Origin: a virus
DNA: 22,615 nt
IMG/VR virus record: IMGVR_UViG_3300025155_000041
Span: 1-22,615 of that record
Direction: 5' to 3' (one strand)
Shown: in pieces, positions 1 through 8,476 of the stretch
Layout: each line of letters begins with the position of its first letter
Numbering within the stretch: the stretch's first letter is position 1
Program-made: the position numbers and the translations under genes
The notes under the pieces: model-generated
Told to the model about the DNA's origin: nothing
The model's database searches: none
Seen by the model: only the letters and a program-made list of their open reading frames with translations

Positions 1-399
1 CAACCATCCAGCAGTGGTAGTGATCTTGGGATAGATCTCACTGCCCGCGTCGAAGCCTACACCAGCCGAGCCCACAATGACAAACGCAGGATTTGTAGTG
101 TCGAGCACAGCCTGGATTGCGGTTGAGGTCTCAGTTCGCACTCCGGTTGCTGGATTGACGGTCGAGATGTACACCGTCACGGTGGCCGAGCCGGCGGTGC
201 AAACTTGCGAGGCCTCAAGCATCAACATGAGCCCGACGACTTGGCCGGCACGAGCAGACTTGAACCTACCACCTGCCCGCGTGATTTCGACGTTAGTTTG
301 TGTTGCCGTGACGTTGTCCTGCAGGAATCCATCGACTTGCTGGACCCTGGGATCAGTTACGTCTGCCGCGGTGATACTACCTGCGTTGTCGGTTAACAC
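1..399 (-). CDS. Partial structural-type protein (GTG start), runs off left edge
   Basis: The reverse strand is open from a GTG at 399 to the window edge, giving 133 codons with no stop. I place the start at this GTG because a GCAGGA ribosome site lies 8 nt upstream and the in-frame TAA of the preceding gene (427-429) blocks any longer start. The protein begins VLTDNAGSITAADVTDP and is rich in Thr, Val, Ala and Gly (for example AGSATVTVYISTVNP). That composition is typical of beta-rich virion proteins. It follows two putative fibre/lectin genes in the same direction, so a tail or fibre role is likely but inferred. An 18-bp imperfect palindrome sits over its ribosome site. The function is not recognised and the C-terminus is missing. 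Confidence 0.72.
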   Translation of the reverse strand, partial: MLTDNAGSITAADVTDPRVQQVDGFLQDNVTATQTNVEITRAGGRFKSARAGQVVGLMLMLEASQVCTAGSATVTVYISTVNPATGVRTETSTAIQAVLDTTNPAFVIVGSAGVGFDAGSEIYPKITTTAGWL

Positions 400-417
400 T
401 GTTGCAATCCTGCAATA
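400..417. promoter_or_regulatory. 18-bp palindrome family, copy 1 (over ribosome site)
   Basis: On the transcribed strand TATTGC-AGGATT-GCAACA, one base off the family, immediately before the GTG at 399. The AGGA in the loop is the ribosome site, so a hairpin or bound protein could block translation. Confidence 0.55.
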
Positions 418-426
418 GGGGGAGGA

Positions 427-1440
427 TTATGCGAAGTGAACATTTGTTGCCCTGCGTCGTGCCAACACGTAAGCCCAATACCTTGACCAACTGCCTGGAG
501 GCGGACCGACGATAATTCCGCCCAGCGGTGCTGCACCAAGCCGAGACAGCGACGAGGTACGCATGGCAAGGGACCAATACACAAGCGTGGCACGGCTAAG
601 AGTCTCACTATGCGGGCGTTCGCCGAGTACAACCGGAGTTGATCCGCGCAGGCGTGAAGCACTAAGCCCGACCAAACGCACGGCACGACGCCGAACGAAT
701 GCGAGACGAGTCGTAAGCCTTGGAAATCGTTTCTGGAAAAACTCTGCAACTGCTGCACCAATCGGGGCGAGGCCAAGCACGACAAGTCTTGACTTCCCGA
801 TGCGATGGCGAAGCTTGAGCATCCGGGAGGGAGGCTTGATTTGCTTGAACTCAACCACTGCACTGTGAAGCTCTGCACCAAATCCAAAGCCTGTGGGTCG
901 TCCTCGCATGAACGGAACGCGAGGGATGGTGCGAGAGGTAAACCTAATTCTGGTTGTAGGTTCAGGAGCATCTGGAACTTCCAGTACCTCCCACGAGACT
1001 GCCCCACCGCGTCGATTCGCGGGAGACCCACCCGAGGCCGATGTCGTAGCACGAAGTCGCAGATCAGCGTAGTCTGTGATCGTGCCAATCTCGGCTTCAG
1101 ACGGCGTAAAGTCATACTGAGTCCACGTCCCATCAGCAGTCTTGGCAGAATCGGTTGAGATGAGTGTTACACCCTGATACAACCCAACTGTAACAGTGAC
1201 TGCGTTGCCTGCTCCATCCACAACTCCGTCGTCAGTCTTGGCAATGCGATAGCGAAAAGTATGATTAGCGTCGGTTAGCGGGTCGGTAACAGAACTTAGA
1301 AGTACCTCAAGCACAGCCGCCGTGTTGTTTGCACCCCAAGCAAAGTCTCCATCATCGGCGATTGTTTCATCAATTTCTGCGAAACCTCCGGTGAAGCCTG
1401 TTTGCGTGATGTTGCTGATAGGCCGTGCGAACTGTGTCAT
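427..1440 (-). CDS. Putative tail/fibre protein with C-terminal IIVxPP motif
   Basis: 337 residues. The N-terminal half (about 1-155) reads as a beta-sandwich-like segment, with phrases such as TWTQYDFTPSEAEIGTITDY and YADLRLRATTSA. Similar wording occurs in carbohydrate-binding or LamG-like modules of phage and environmental proteins. The C-terminal half is strongly basic and hydrophobic, ending APLGGIIVGPPPG then a YxxxLxRRR stretch. A matching ending occurs in the preceding gene product (1437-2492). The ATG overlaps that gene's stop by 4 nt (ATGA), so the two are probably translationally coupled. A role in host-surface recognition or tail decoration is inferred from position and composition. 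No catalytic residues are recognised. Confidence 0.75.
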   Translation of the reverse strand: MTQFARPISNITQTGFTGGFAEIDETIADDGDFAWGANNTAAVLEVLLSSVTDPLTDANHTFRYRIAKTDDGVVDGAGNAVTVTVGLYQGVTLISTDSAKTADGTWTQYDFTPSEAEIGTITDYADLRLRATTSASGGSPANRRGGAVSWEVLEVPDAPEPTTRIRFTSRTIPRVPFMRGRPTGFGFGAELHSAVVEFKQIKPPSRMLKLRHRIGKSRLVVLGLAPIGAAVAEFFQKRFPRLTTRLAFVRRRAVRLVGLSASRLRGSTPVVLGERPHSETLSRATLVYWSLAMRTSSLSRLGAAPLGGIIVGPPPGSWSRYWAYVLARRRATNVHFA

Positions 1441-2492
1441 CGCCTCACGATCCTGCGACGAAGAATCAAGTCATACACGCCTGACCCACCAGGCACAGGC
1501 GGAACGATTATCGCACCGACTGGGATGTCGCCGAGAAGACTTAGTTGACTCTCTCGACCTTTCGCAATGATCCGGGCGAGTTGGACTCTCGACATGGTAA
1601 TTGCGTGAGGCTTGACTCGACCAGCAGCTGCGGCAGCCTGACCGATGGGAGTTTGGGCAAACGCAACACCTGGTCTCAACCCAAGAATGCGCTTACGCTT
1701 GTGAACATCAAAAGTCAAGTCGTCAAACCGAGGATGGCTGACAACAAGCCTCCCTCCACCACCCGCGGCAGCAATGAAACTCTGCCTACCTCCACGTGCA
1801 CCGAACGCAGAGCGCACGGGCGCATGCTGCGCGACCGTGGCGCCCGTGACGGTGCCGGCATTGAAATTGCCACTCAAATCTGGTTGCAGCCCCACGCCGT
1901 TGTATCCGAGTTCCCAATGCCCGATCAGGCCAGGGAAGCGTGCGAAACCAAACTGGATAGCCAACAACTGACCCAATGTCAACGGAACATTGTAGTGGAT
2001 TGCTCGTGCGATGCGACCAGGGAAGCCAACGTTCAGGTTGGAGTTATTACCGAGAAAGCCGTCGACAGCAGAGTTGTCGCCTGGGGTGCCGCTACCAGCA
2101 TTACGCGCACTGTATGCCGATGGCTCGGCAAATGGAGCACTCAGACTGCCAATGTAAAGTCGCTGATCACCAGCAGCTCCTGCGGTATCCCAGACGAAGG
2201 CAAACCAGAGCCAGGTATTGACGGCGAAGTTGGCAAAGTCGGCCAGCAAAGCGGTGGCGGCCAGTCCGACGGACGGACGGTCGCGGAACACGGAGAGGTT
2301 TGCCGCGCCAGATCCGTAGCTCACGCCGAGCGAGTTGCCAGCACCGAACAGTCCTTTCTGATACAGGCGACCGTCGGTGGTGGTGCTAGTCGGGAACGCC
2401 AAAAAGATCAGCGTCCCGGCGTTTACGTTGTCAAGGGTAGCCCCACTGCCGACGTTTACTCGATGCGATGTTGCGGAGAATAGAAGCGACAT
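1437..2492 (-). CDS. Putative LamG/concanavalin A-like fibre protein
   Basis: 351 residues. Residues about 1-200 look like a concanavalin A/LamG jelly-roll: MSLLFSATSHRVNVGSGA at the start, NTWLWFAFVWDTAG in the middle, then DQRLYIGSLSAPF and GLIGHWELGYNGVG. This phrase order is typical of LamG_3-like domains that bind glycans. The remainder (about 240-351) is basic with Ala-rich helices and ends DIPVGAIIVPPVPGG followed by LILRRRIVRR, resembling the end of the downstream protein. The gene starts 2 nt after the preceding stop and overlaps the next gene by 4 nt. It is probably a receptor-binding or virion-surface protein; that is inferred, and the domain call rests on pattern memory. Confidence 0.75.
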   Translation of the reverse strand: MSLLFSATSHRVNVGSGATLDNVNAGTLIFLAFPTSTTTDGRLYQKGLFGAGNSLGVSYGSGAANLSVFRDRPSVGLAATALLADFANFAVNTWLWFAFVWDTAGAAGDQRLYIGSLSAPFAEPSAYSARNAGSGTPGDNSAVDGFLGNNSNLNVGFPGRIARAIHYNVPLTLGQLLAIQFGFARFPGLIGHWELGYNGVGLQPDLSGNFNAGTVTGATVAQHAPVRSAFGARGGRQSFIAAAGGGGRLVVSHPRFDDLTFDVHKRKRILGLRPGVAFAQTPIGQAAAAAGRVKPHAITMSRVQLARIIAKGRESQLSLLGDIPVGAIIVPPVPGGSGVYDLILRRRIVRR

Positions 2493-2494
2493 CG

Positions 2495-3016
2495 TTAAGC
2501 GTCCGCGTACTCGAAGATGATGTCGCGGATGATGCTGGCGCCAGCCAGCGTGTCTCCCGCGGCCACTCCATCGCGTGCTACGTAGGCCAACACCACGTCG
2601 TCGATTGCCAGCGCTTCGGCGGCAAGCGTGATGCTCGCCTCGGACTTGTGATTAGCAGTCGCCGGAACCGTGATGGTGGCGGTGTCGCTGGTGTTGAAAC
2701 TCGCGGGATCGAGAGTTTCCGCGTTCGCCACGGGTTTGTAATCCACGTCCCAAACCTCATCACCCGCTGTCTTTGTACACTGCCTGACGATGATGATCTT
2801 GGGTGTGCCAACGTAGTTCTTTGGGACAACGAAGGACAGGTAGACTCCAGCTTTTGTGCTAAGCTGCGTGGCGTTCGTGCCATCCTCGTCAATCCGTACG
2901 ACCAGTGACTTGTCAATGTCGTTGGTGCCGAGAATGGTCGCGGGCTCGATCCAGACTTTGCCGGATGGATCAGGCACCAGGCTACCACTCCAAACTGAAA
3001 CTCGATGTGTTGCCAT
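2495..3016 (-). CDS. Structural-type protein, unknown
   Basis: 173 residues starting MATHRVSVWSGSLVPDPSGK. It is rich in Thr, Val, Ile and Asp with alternating hydrophobics (GVYLSFVVPKNYVGTPKIII), suggesting an all-beta fold. It starts directly after the stop of the beta-helix gene and lies 2 nt before the LamG-like gene, in a tight late operon. The size and repeated small-residue beta pattern would fit a head-fibre, decoration or fibre-assembly protein. I do not recognise a family, so the structural role is inferred from neighbours only. Confidence 0.72.
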   Translation of the reverse strand: MATHRVSVWSGSLVPDPSGKVWIEPATILGTNDIDKSLVVRIDEDGTNATQLSTKAGVYLSFVVPKNYVGTPKIIIVRQCTKTAGDEVWDVDYKPVANAETLDPASFNTSDTATITVPATANHKSEASITLAAEALAIDDVVLAYVARDGVAAGDTLAGASIIRDIIFEYADA

Positions 3017-4759
3017 TTAGCCAGTCTCCACGCCTGCAATGTTTGCCTGAAATGTCTCCCAATGCCCACCGCGATTACCGCCACCTAAGGCTGTGCCTAC
3101 AAGTGGAGAATCGACTTGCAGTGAGTAATCATCGTTTGTTGGATCAGTGAACTTAAAGTCAGCCACCGAGCCTAACGTCGCATTCGTGCCTGTATTATCC
3201 GGCGTACCACCCGGCTGGATCGTGATGTCCTCGTTCACCGAGTCGATGCTGGAGTTGTGGCTGACATGCCAGTTATTCGTCCCGTACTTGGTGTTCAACG
3301 AGGTCTGGTACGCGAACCAGCCAAACTGCGAGTTGTACGCGAAGGCGTTGTTGTAAATCCGCCGCGAGAACTCGCTGCCAAAGGGGTCCTGATACGTCCC
3401 GAAAACCGGGCCGTCATTGCCGAACTCGATCGTGGTATGCGGAAGGTCAATCGCGGTGTTGTTGAAGATCGCGATCTCGTAGCTGGCCCGGTGCGAGAAT
3501 CTGCAGAACCCGTCGATGGTTGAGCCGCCGGGATGCCCCCAGGTGTAGTTGTACGACAGCTCTAGGTGGTGCGAGGTATCGTTGACTGGGGTTCCGTTAT
3601 TCCCGAAGCAGGAGAAGATGTCTCCGATGCAGTCGTAGAGCAGATTCCCCCGGACGGTCCAGTGGCGGCAGTGGACGAAGTCCGCGAACGCCGCGTTGTT
3701 CTCCTGACACCCAAAGTTGAGGATCAGGTCGTGGGTACTAGCCGGTGCCCGGCGGAACCCCCGGAACACGCAGTTGGCGAGCACCCCGCGCTCGGCGTTC
3801 TTGATCTCGAAGAGATTCTTCCGGCTCTGTGTCGTACTTCCGTCGCTCTGGAACTCACAGCGATGGACCACGATGTCGCGTGGCCAAGTGTCATCGTTTG
3901 AGCCGTCGAGTGTTGCCGGAGCGGAGCCACCGAAGATGATGTGCTCGGTGGCATAACCAAGGTAGCAATTCTCCAGATGGAGTCGTGAACAGTAGACCCA
4001 CGTCCCAACGCACTGACTGTCCGACAGCCCGGCGTCGTTGAAGCCGCCAAAGCGGCATCCATAGGCTGCCAGGTTCACGCCTGCTGGTGTCCAGCCCCGT
4101 CGCTGCCCTCCCGTTGCCTGCTCCTTGATGATGCAGCGATCAAAGACGAAGTTGTTCGGGGCCGCTGCCTTTGTGCTCCACCCACCCAGTCCGGGCGTAG
4201 ACGAGATGATGGCGTCCGCGTTATTGGACCCGGACTCATTGGTGAAGATGGCTCCAATGAAGCGCCAGTGAGACGACGACGCCTGCATCTGGAGCGCCCG
4301 TCCGTTGACCGAGGTCGAACGGAGCGTGAACATGTTGGCGGTGTGCGCCGTCGTGACCCGCGATCCTAGCGCGGGCAGGCTGGCGTGGGCAGACGAGCGA
4401 ACAATGATCCAGCCAGTGCCGGTCTTTATGTCGAGCTGGAAGTTGCCTGTATGCGTCGTGCCAGCCTCGACCTCGATGATGTCTCCACGCACTACGTCAA
4501 GCAATGCTTGGGCAAACGTCTTCTGGCTAGGAACCTGATGCACAGTCCCGGTGTTATTCGGGATCGTGCGGAAGTCCCACATGTCCCTGGCAGGCTTGTT
4601 GTTAAGCAAGTCCCAGCCAATTGACACACCGAACTCGTCCAAAGGCAAGTCGTAGAGAGGAGCAACTACAACACTGCTGCCTATCTCTGTGCTGCCAGTG
4701 CCGTGGCCCTTACCCAGACCACGGCGCTGGCCCTGACCTCGATGCCTTGACAACTGCAT
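3017..4759 (-). CDS. Right-handed parallel beta-helix protein (putative tailspike/fibre)
   Basis: 580 residues. From about residue 75 it follows the pattern of a right-handed beta-helix: an entry segment (TFAQALLDVVRGDIIEVEAG), then repeated short strands with N, G and T turns such as FDRCIIKEQATGG, LHLENCYLGYATEHIIFGGS, IVVHRCEFQSDG and LSYNYTWGHPGG. Many phage tailspikes and polysaccharide-degrading depolymerases use this fold, as do pectate lyases. I see no diagnostic catalytic set, so enzyme activity is unproven. The N-terminus (about 1-30) is Arg/Gly-rich and may be the virion-attachment end. A GGAG ribosome site precedes the ATG. The gene is the largest in the fibre block, consistent with a host-recognition tailspike. 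Confidence 0.83.
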   Translation of the reverse strand: MQLSRHRGQGQRRGLGKGHGTGSTEIGSSVVVAPLYDLPLDEFGVSIGWDLLNNKPARDMWDFRTIPNNTGTVHQVPSQKTFAQALLDVVRGDIIEVEAGTTHTGNFQLDIKTGTGWIIVRSSAHASLPALGSRVTTAHTANMFTLRSTSVNGRALQMQASSSHWRFIGAIFTNESGSNNADAIISSTPGLGGWSTKAAAPNNFVFDRCIIKEQATGGQRRGWTPAGVNLAAYGCRFGGFNDAGLSDSQCVGTWVYCSRLHLENCYLGYATEHIIFGGSAPATLDGSNDDTWPRDIVVHRCEFQSDGSTTQSRKNLFEIKNAERGVLANCVFRGFRRAPASTHDLILNFGCQENNAAFADFVHCRHWTVRGNLLYDCIGDIFSCFGNNGTPVNDTSHHLELSYNYTWGHPGGSTIDGFCRFSHRASYEIAIFNNTAIDLPHTTIEFGNDGPVFGTYQDPFGSEFSRRIYNNAFAYNSQFGWFAYQTSLNTKYGTNNWHVSHNSSIDSVNEDITIQPGGTPDNTGTNATLGSVADFKFTDPTNDDYSLQVDSPLVGTALGGGNRGGHWETFQANIAGVETG

Positions 4760-4773
4760 TGAGACTTCTCCGA

Positions 4774-5223
4774 TTACTCAGAGAACTCAATCTCAGGCCA
4801 GATACTCTGGTTATCCGGCATGGTGACACGAACAGCGAGGACTTTGGACACGGGGACCACGATTTCCTCGCCGGGGCCGAAGGCCTTCTCGAGTGTTACA
4901 CCCTGCGGAGAGAGCGAGAAGATCGACCTCACCACCGGACCTGTTGTAGGTTCAGCGGTGTAGTTCACCTTTGCTGTACAGATTGCCGCTGACTCAGCCC
5001 CATCGAGTGCCGACGGAGTAACGGCGGTTCCTGTTCCGTCGGTGTCGAACTGAACAAGCTCCACTGTGCCAGGAGCATGAGTTGCAGTCACTGACAGGCC
5101 ACCGATGGTCACGCGCTTGATTCGCGCACGACGCGTTGCTGGCGTGATCACTGTGGCAACCGTCTTTGCTGTAGTACCTACGACAGCAACTGCCGCCGCG
5201 GGCTTCACCGTATAATCAGGCAT
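4774..5223 (-). CDS. Small structural-type protein, unknown
   Basis: 149 residues beginning MPDYTVKPAAAVAVVGTTAK and ending SIWPEIEFSE. It has alternating beta-type hydrophobics (RRARIKRVTIGGLSVTATHAP, EEIVVPVSKVLAVRVTMPDN) with no membrane segment or signal peptide. It lies between a 118-residue structural-type gene and the tailspike gene. Such proteins after the capsid gene are often decoration or neck components. No family is recognised, and the role is inferred from position. Confidence 0.72.
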   Translation of the reverse strand: MPDYTVKPAAAVAVVGTTAKTVATVITPATRRARIKRVTIGGLSVTATHAPGTVELVQFDTDGTGTAVTPSALDGAESAAICTAKVNYTAEPTTGPVVRSIFSLSPQGVTLEKAFGPGEEIVVPVSKVLAVRVTMPDNQSIWPEIEFSE

Positions 5224-5234
5224 TGCAGGACTCC

Positions 5235-5591
5235 TTAGATATCGACTTGGCCGATGAGTGGGAAGACTCGATCCGCGCCTACAGGTGTTGTGGCACGGAG
5301 CCTAAAAGCCTTCATTGCGGCAGCAGGAACAACAGCAGCTCGATCTGCAGGAGCGGTAACATCTGTTCCAGCAATCGAGAGAGTTCGCCAGTCTGAGGCC
5401 GTAGGCGACTCGATCCAGGAAGCCTGACACTCCACAGTCTCAGGTAAGGTTGTAGGCGCATACACGATGAGATCAACCAATGTGCCAAGTGCAACCTTCG
5501 AGTTAACGCCTGCGGCAAGACTTATTGCGTTGCTTGCATTCTGACCGTTGGCAATGGTCAGAATTGGCAACTTGATTGCATGTCTACGCAT
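5235..5591 (-). CDS. Small structural-type protein, unknown
   Basis: 118 residues starting MRRHAIKLPILTIANGQN. The middle contains VECQASWIESPTASDWRTLS and the C-terminus reads AMKAFRLRATTPVGADRVF, a beta-sandwich-like pattern. Its ATG overlaps the end of the preceding gene by 8 nt, implying coupled translation. It is probably a virion-associated or neck protein of the late operon. No family is recognised. Confidence 0.72.
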   Translation of the reverse strand: MRRHAIKLPILTIANGQNASNAISLAAGVNSKVALGTLVDLIVYAPTTLPETVECQASWIESPTASDWRTLSIAGTDVTAPADRAAVVPAAAMKAFRLRATTPVGADRVFPLIGQVDI

Positions 5592-5856
5592 CGTGGATGA
5601 GTTCCACCGTAGTAGGTGAGCCCTGGCCTGACTTGGTCACAGAACACCAAGCAAAGCCACGAGGCAAGTCGTGCTCGCCCTCGGAAACAATTCGGAGTCG
5701 AGCCTGAGTTGAGCCATTGAGACCCAACTCAAGATCAAGAAACTCCTCGTTGCCGAGCTGAGTCACGCGAATCGAGCGCTCGTTCCCCTGCAACACCACA
5801 CGGGTTGAGCGCGGGAAGATACACGCTACCAACATTAGGCGAGCGTAGGTTGCCAT
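5584..5856 (-). CDS. Small late-operon protein, unknown
   Basis: 90 residues starting MATYARLMLVACIFPRSTRV. It is beta-like with charged strands (RVTQLGNEEFLDLELGLNGS, LRIVSEGEHDLPRGFAWCSV). The start lies 3 nt downstream of the preceding gene's stop and its end overlaps the next gene by 8 nt. A short hydrophobic run near the N-terminus (LMLVACIF) is too short and uncharged for a confident signal peptide. It is probably a minor virion or assembly protein. Function is not recognised. Confidence 0.66.
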   Translation of the reverse strand: MATYARLMLVACIFPRSTRVVLQGNERSIRVTQLGNEEFLDLELGLNGSTQARLRIVSEGEHDLPRGFAWCSVTKSGQGSPTTVELIHDA

Positions 5857-5859
5857 GAG

Positions 5860-6513
5860 TCAGTTCCTCGCCGGCTGGTCAGTGATGACCCAGGCGTCGA
5901 AGTCCTTGGCGCCATCTGGAGCTGCGTTGGGAGTGTAGGTGCCATAGGCATCGGCAGCAGCAGCAGTAGACCCAGCCACGACAACGCCGTTGGTGACCAC
6001 ACTTCCGGCATCAAGTTCTACGATAGCCTTGGGAGCCGAAACCTTCACCGGGAATCCGAAGACCTTGCCAGTTCCAACGATGTTGGAGTTGGCAGAGGCA
6101 TCAGTCACCGCGGTGATTGTAACACTGGTCACAATGGCAAAGGATTTTGTGCCGGTGAACACTTTTGACGTACCACCCACGGTGACTGACCAAGCCTCGG
6201 TAATGGGTACACGTCGGGCAGCATCGGCAAAGCCAGAGATCACTCCGGACTCAGCAACCACAGCAGAGCCATGAGTAACGGTGATGACTACGTTGCGCGG
6301 CTTGTCTGGTCGACCTTCGGCCGCAGTAACCAACGCACCATTCAGCGTTGGGGTAATCGTTGTGGCATTGGGCCCGGCAATGGTAGTGACGTACCCATTG
6401 TCGTCTACCGCCACTGCGTCGATGAGCGAGAAGTGATACAAACCTGCAAGGAGGTGTTGTGCCCCCCTGCGAGTTCGTATTCCCTCACCCAGGTAGGAAG
6501 CAGAAAGAGGCAT
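5860..6513 (-). CDS. Post-capsid structural protein, unknown
   Basis: 217 residues starting MPLSASYLGEGIRTRRGAQH. It contains long Thr/Val/Ala strands (NVVITVTHGSAVVAESGVIS, FAIVTSVTITAVTDASANS) and ends TYTPNAAPDGAKDFDAWVIT. Genes of this size and wording commonly follow the major capsid gene in phages and may encode head-decoration or major virion proteins. A GGAGGG ribosome site at the stop of the capsid gene sits 10 nt before the ATG. The structural assignment comes from position and composition; a more precise role is not supported. Confidence 0.75.
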   Translation of the reverse strand: MPLSASYLGEGIRTRRGAQHLLAGLYHFSLIDAVAVDDNGYVTTIAGPNATTITPTLNGALVTAAEGRPDKPRNVVITVTHGSAVVAESGVISGFADAARRVPITEAWSVTVGGTSKVFTGTKSFAIVTSVTITAVTDASANSNIVGTGKVFGFPVKVSAPKAIVELDAGSVVTNGVVVAGSTAAAADAYGTYTPNAAPDGAKDFDAWVITDQPARN

Positions 6514-6519
6514 GAGTGA

Positions 6520-7419
6520 TTACCCTCCGCTGCTACCGTAGACTCCCCGCCACTCGTCCCAGTCACAACCACGTCGAGCGATAATCATCGCCTCGATGTC
6601 CTTCGTGCGGGGATCGTCGTAGGTCCACAACGTCGCGGGGTAGCGGTTGAAGTACTTGATCTCGTGCTCGCCCGCGAGCAAGAACCACGCATCGGTGTCG
6701 TCGAGATAGTGGGAGAGGTGAGGCATCAACGACTGATGGGCAAGCGAGTTGTAGTCGTTGAAGTTAGTCCCAGGCAGCCGTGGAGTCTTGAGAAGCTGGT
6801 CCACGATCCACATGTCACCGATGTTGTGGACAAGGGCTCGAGGAATGAGACGCATCTTGATAACGCCATCCTCAAGCGTGAGGCTGTGGAAGTGTTCAAG
6901 TGCAGCCTGCAACGAAAGCAGGTCGATGTCCGCGTCCACGGTGGGGCGATTCCTGATCGTGCCGCCCTTGATCAGCGTGTGATCGCCGCACAGGGACTGG
7001 CCTGCGGTGAAACCTGCGAAGGCTGTGTTGAACGCGTTGTTGAACGGAGAGTGCATGATGACCTCTTCGTTGTGCCGCGCGCTGCGAGACAGGTATTTCA
7101 TCAAGCGGTTTCCAACCAGGGAGTAGAGGTCATCCTCTTGCATCTCCCACGTGATGCGAAAACCGAGCGCATACGTGTCATACAGGAACCGCTTGGTACC
7201 ACCCTGACGGGGATCCTCAAAACTTACCTGACCCCCTTCAGGCTTGCGTCGCAGAGACTGGAAACCAGCCATCTGCCAGGTCTCCTCGTAGGCACGACGC
7301 GAGGTCTCGACATTGACCAAGGCCTTGCCTTCCAGTGGGAGTTGCTTCCACTGGTCGAAGATAACCTTCTTGAACCCAGGTATGAGCGCCTTGTGAAGAG
7401 CGCCACGTGGCAGTGCCAT
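6520..7419 (-). CDS. Major capsid protein
   Basis: 299 residues. The wording matches the capsid family related to Mu gpT-type head proteins: an N-terminal helix region, VETSRRAYEETWQMAGFQSL, then TYALGFRITWEMQEDDLYSL and YLSRSARHNEEVIMHSPFNN. Next come an FNTAFAG block and the conserved GDHTLIKGG turn, followed by the P-domain-like DLLSLQAALEHFHSLTLEDG. It lies downstream of portal and scaffold, the standard location for the capsid gene. The length is typical of an HK97-fold shell subunit. GGAGGG lies 8 nt before the ATG. The HK97 fold is inferred from the family resemblance. Confidence 0.9.
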   Translation of the reverse strand: MALPRGALHKALIPGFKKVIFDQWKQLPLEGKALVNVETSRRAYEETWQMAGFQSLRRKPEGGQVSFEDPRQGGTKRFLYDTYALGFRITWEMQEDDLYSLVGNRLMKYLSRSARHNEEVIMHSPFNNAFNTAFAGFTAGQSLCGDHTLIKGGTIRNRPTVDADIDLLSLQAALEHFHSLTLEDGVIKMRLIPRALVHNIGDMWIVDQLLKTPRLPGTNFNDYNSLAHQSLMPHLSHYLDDTDAWFLLAGEHEIKYFNRYPATLWTYDDPRTKDIEAMIIARRGCDWDEWRGVYGSSGG

Positions 7420-7438
7420 TGTTTAGCCCTCCAAAGGG

Positions 7439-7903
7439 TTAGGAATCAACACCATCGAACTGCAGGAACTCCGCGAGCGGAGTGACATACCACTGACCAG
7501 TTGCCGCGTCGCCATCGAGCACAACGACACGAGCGTCGGTTGTGACTTTGGCTGTGTCAACTTGCCAGAAACCTTCGGCGGAGCGTGTGATGCCATACTC
7601 ACCACCTCGATGCGTGGCCTCGACATAGGTCGTCACCGAAGACATGCACAGCACTACGCCTGATCTGAGCAGACGATGCGGAATCTTGCCATTGGTCGTG
7701 AGGAGCTTTGCCTGCTCGGAGTCTACCTCACTGATTCCAGCGATGAGCGCGGGGTCTGCACCGCAGCGCTCAAGCCAGTTGTTTGAGTCGTCCCACACAC
7801 CGAAGTCGCCAACAATCATGACGAGAGTAGTGTCGGGAGTGTATTCCTCGACACTTGAGTGTTGATCTTCGCCGCGCGTGACGTAGGCAGGGAAAAGTGA
7901 CAC
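7439..7903 (-). CDS. Head-region protein, unknown (GTG start)
   Basis: 154 residues. The start is a GTG immediately after the TAA of the preceding gene, with AGGAGG overlapping that stop codon, so reinitiation is likely. The protein has a compact beta pattern (TTLVMIVGDFGVWDDSNNWL, KVTTDARVVVLDGDAATGQW) and ends in FLQFDGVDS. It sits between a 190-residue protein and the capsid gene. Decoration, stabilisation or head-completion roles are common at this position, but I do not recognise the family. Confidence 0.74.
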   Translation of the reverse strand: MSLFPAYVTRGEDQHSSVEEYTPDTTLVMIVGDFGVWDDSNNWLERCGADPALIAGISEVDSEQAKLLTTNGKIPHRLLRSGVVLCMSSVTTYVEATHRGGEYGITRSAEGFWQVDTAKVTTDARVVVLDGDAATGQWYVTPLAEFLQFDGVDS

Positions 7904-8476
7904 TTATCCTCCTACATTCAGGTTGGGGTTGGAGCCGTCGACAACAAGACGAGAAGGCGATGTGACTCGGTGGCCACGTGACTTCACGAGCCCTGAGACT
8001 TTTTCGACCTCCTGGTAGAACTCGGACGCTCCTGCCTGCCGACCTTCGGAGTCAGTGTCCAGTGCTGCAGCCGTTTGTGCTTTGCGCTCGGCGTCGCGCT
8101 CGTCGAACATTTCGACGGGGCATGACCAAAGCTGGAGATTTCCACGCTGGATTGCGTCTCCAGATTTGGGGTCTTTGAACTGTTCGTACCCATTCAGGGT
8201 AGAATTCATTGCCTTGTCAGTGTTGCCAACGTTCACCCACCGGAAATGGCGAGAGGGGTTGGCATCCTTGAATTCCTTCGCACTGTCAAGCATGATTTGC
8301 TTGGGCGTGCGAGGCACAGCGCCAGAACGACCTGTGGTGCGTTCGATTCGTTGCAGGTTTTCGAGCTGAGCCTTCGCGTCGGGCGCGGAGGCAACAGCGT
8401 CAGCCATGCGCTCGGCGGCTTCATGCTTTTCGCGCTCGGCCTTGTCCATCAGGTTGAGAGAAGGTGCGTTTGCCAT
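7904..8476 (-). CDS. Charged head-assembly region protein, unknown
   Basis: 190 residues. The N-terminus is a charged helix (MDKAEREKHEAAERMADAVA), followed by an RTPKQIMLDSAKEF segment and the motif RHFRWVNVGNTDKAMNSTLN. The C-terminal part has another helix (SEFYQEVEKVSGLV) and ends NPNLNVGG. Its ATG overlaps the scaffold stop (ATGA). The combination of charged helices and location between scaffold and capsid suggests an assembly or internal head protein. That is inference; no family is named. Confidence 0.72.
   Translation of the reverse strand: MANAPSLNLMDKAEREKHEAAERMADAVASAPDAKAQLENLQRIERTTGRSGAVPRTPKQIMLDSAKEFKDANPSRHFRWVNVGNTDKAMNSTLNGYEQFKDPKSGDAIQRGNLQLWSCPVEMFDERDAERKAQTAAALDTDSEGRQAGASEFYQEVEKVSGLVKSRGHRVTSPSRLVVDGSNPNLNVGG

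Noticed and set aside
74-106. Minus-strand TCGACA-N17-GTCATTGTGG resembling P1-P3
   Set aside because: Inside the partial gene, both boxes are imperfect and the -10 is poor; likely chance.
393-1133. 246-codon reverse-strand frame overlapping the 337-residue gene
   Set aside because: Composition is Leu/Ser/Cys/Arg-rich as in shadow frames, there is no ribosome site, and the competing frame has coupled start, shared C-terminal motif and proper end before the next gene.
1545-2483. 312-codon plus-strand frame opposite the LamG-like gene
   Set aside because: Antiparallel shadow of a long gene; no ribosome site, no recognisable fold, and isolated on the opposite strand.
6664-7485. 273-codon plus-strand frame opposite the major capsid gene
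   Set aside because: Shadow of a well-supported capsid gene; codon pattern mirrors the capsid reading.
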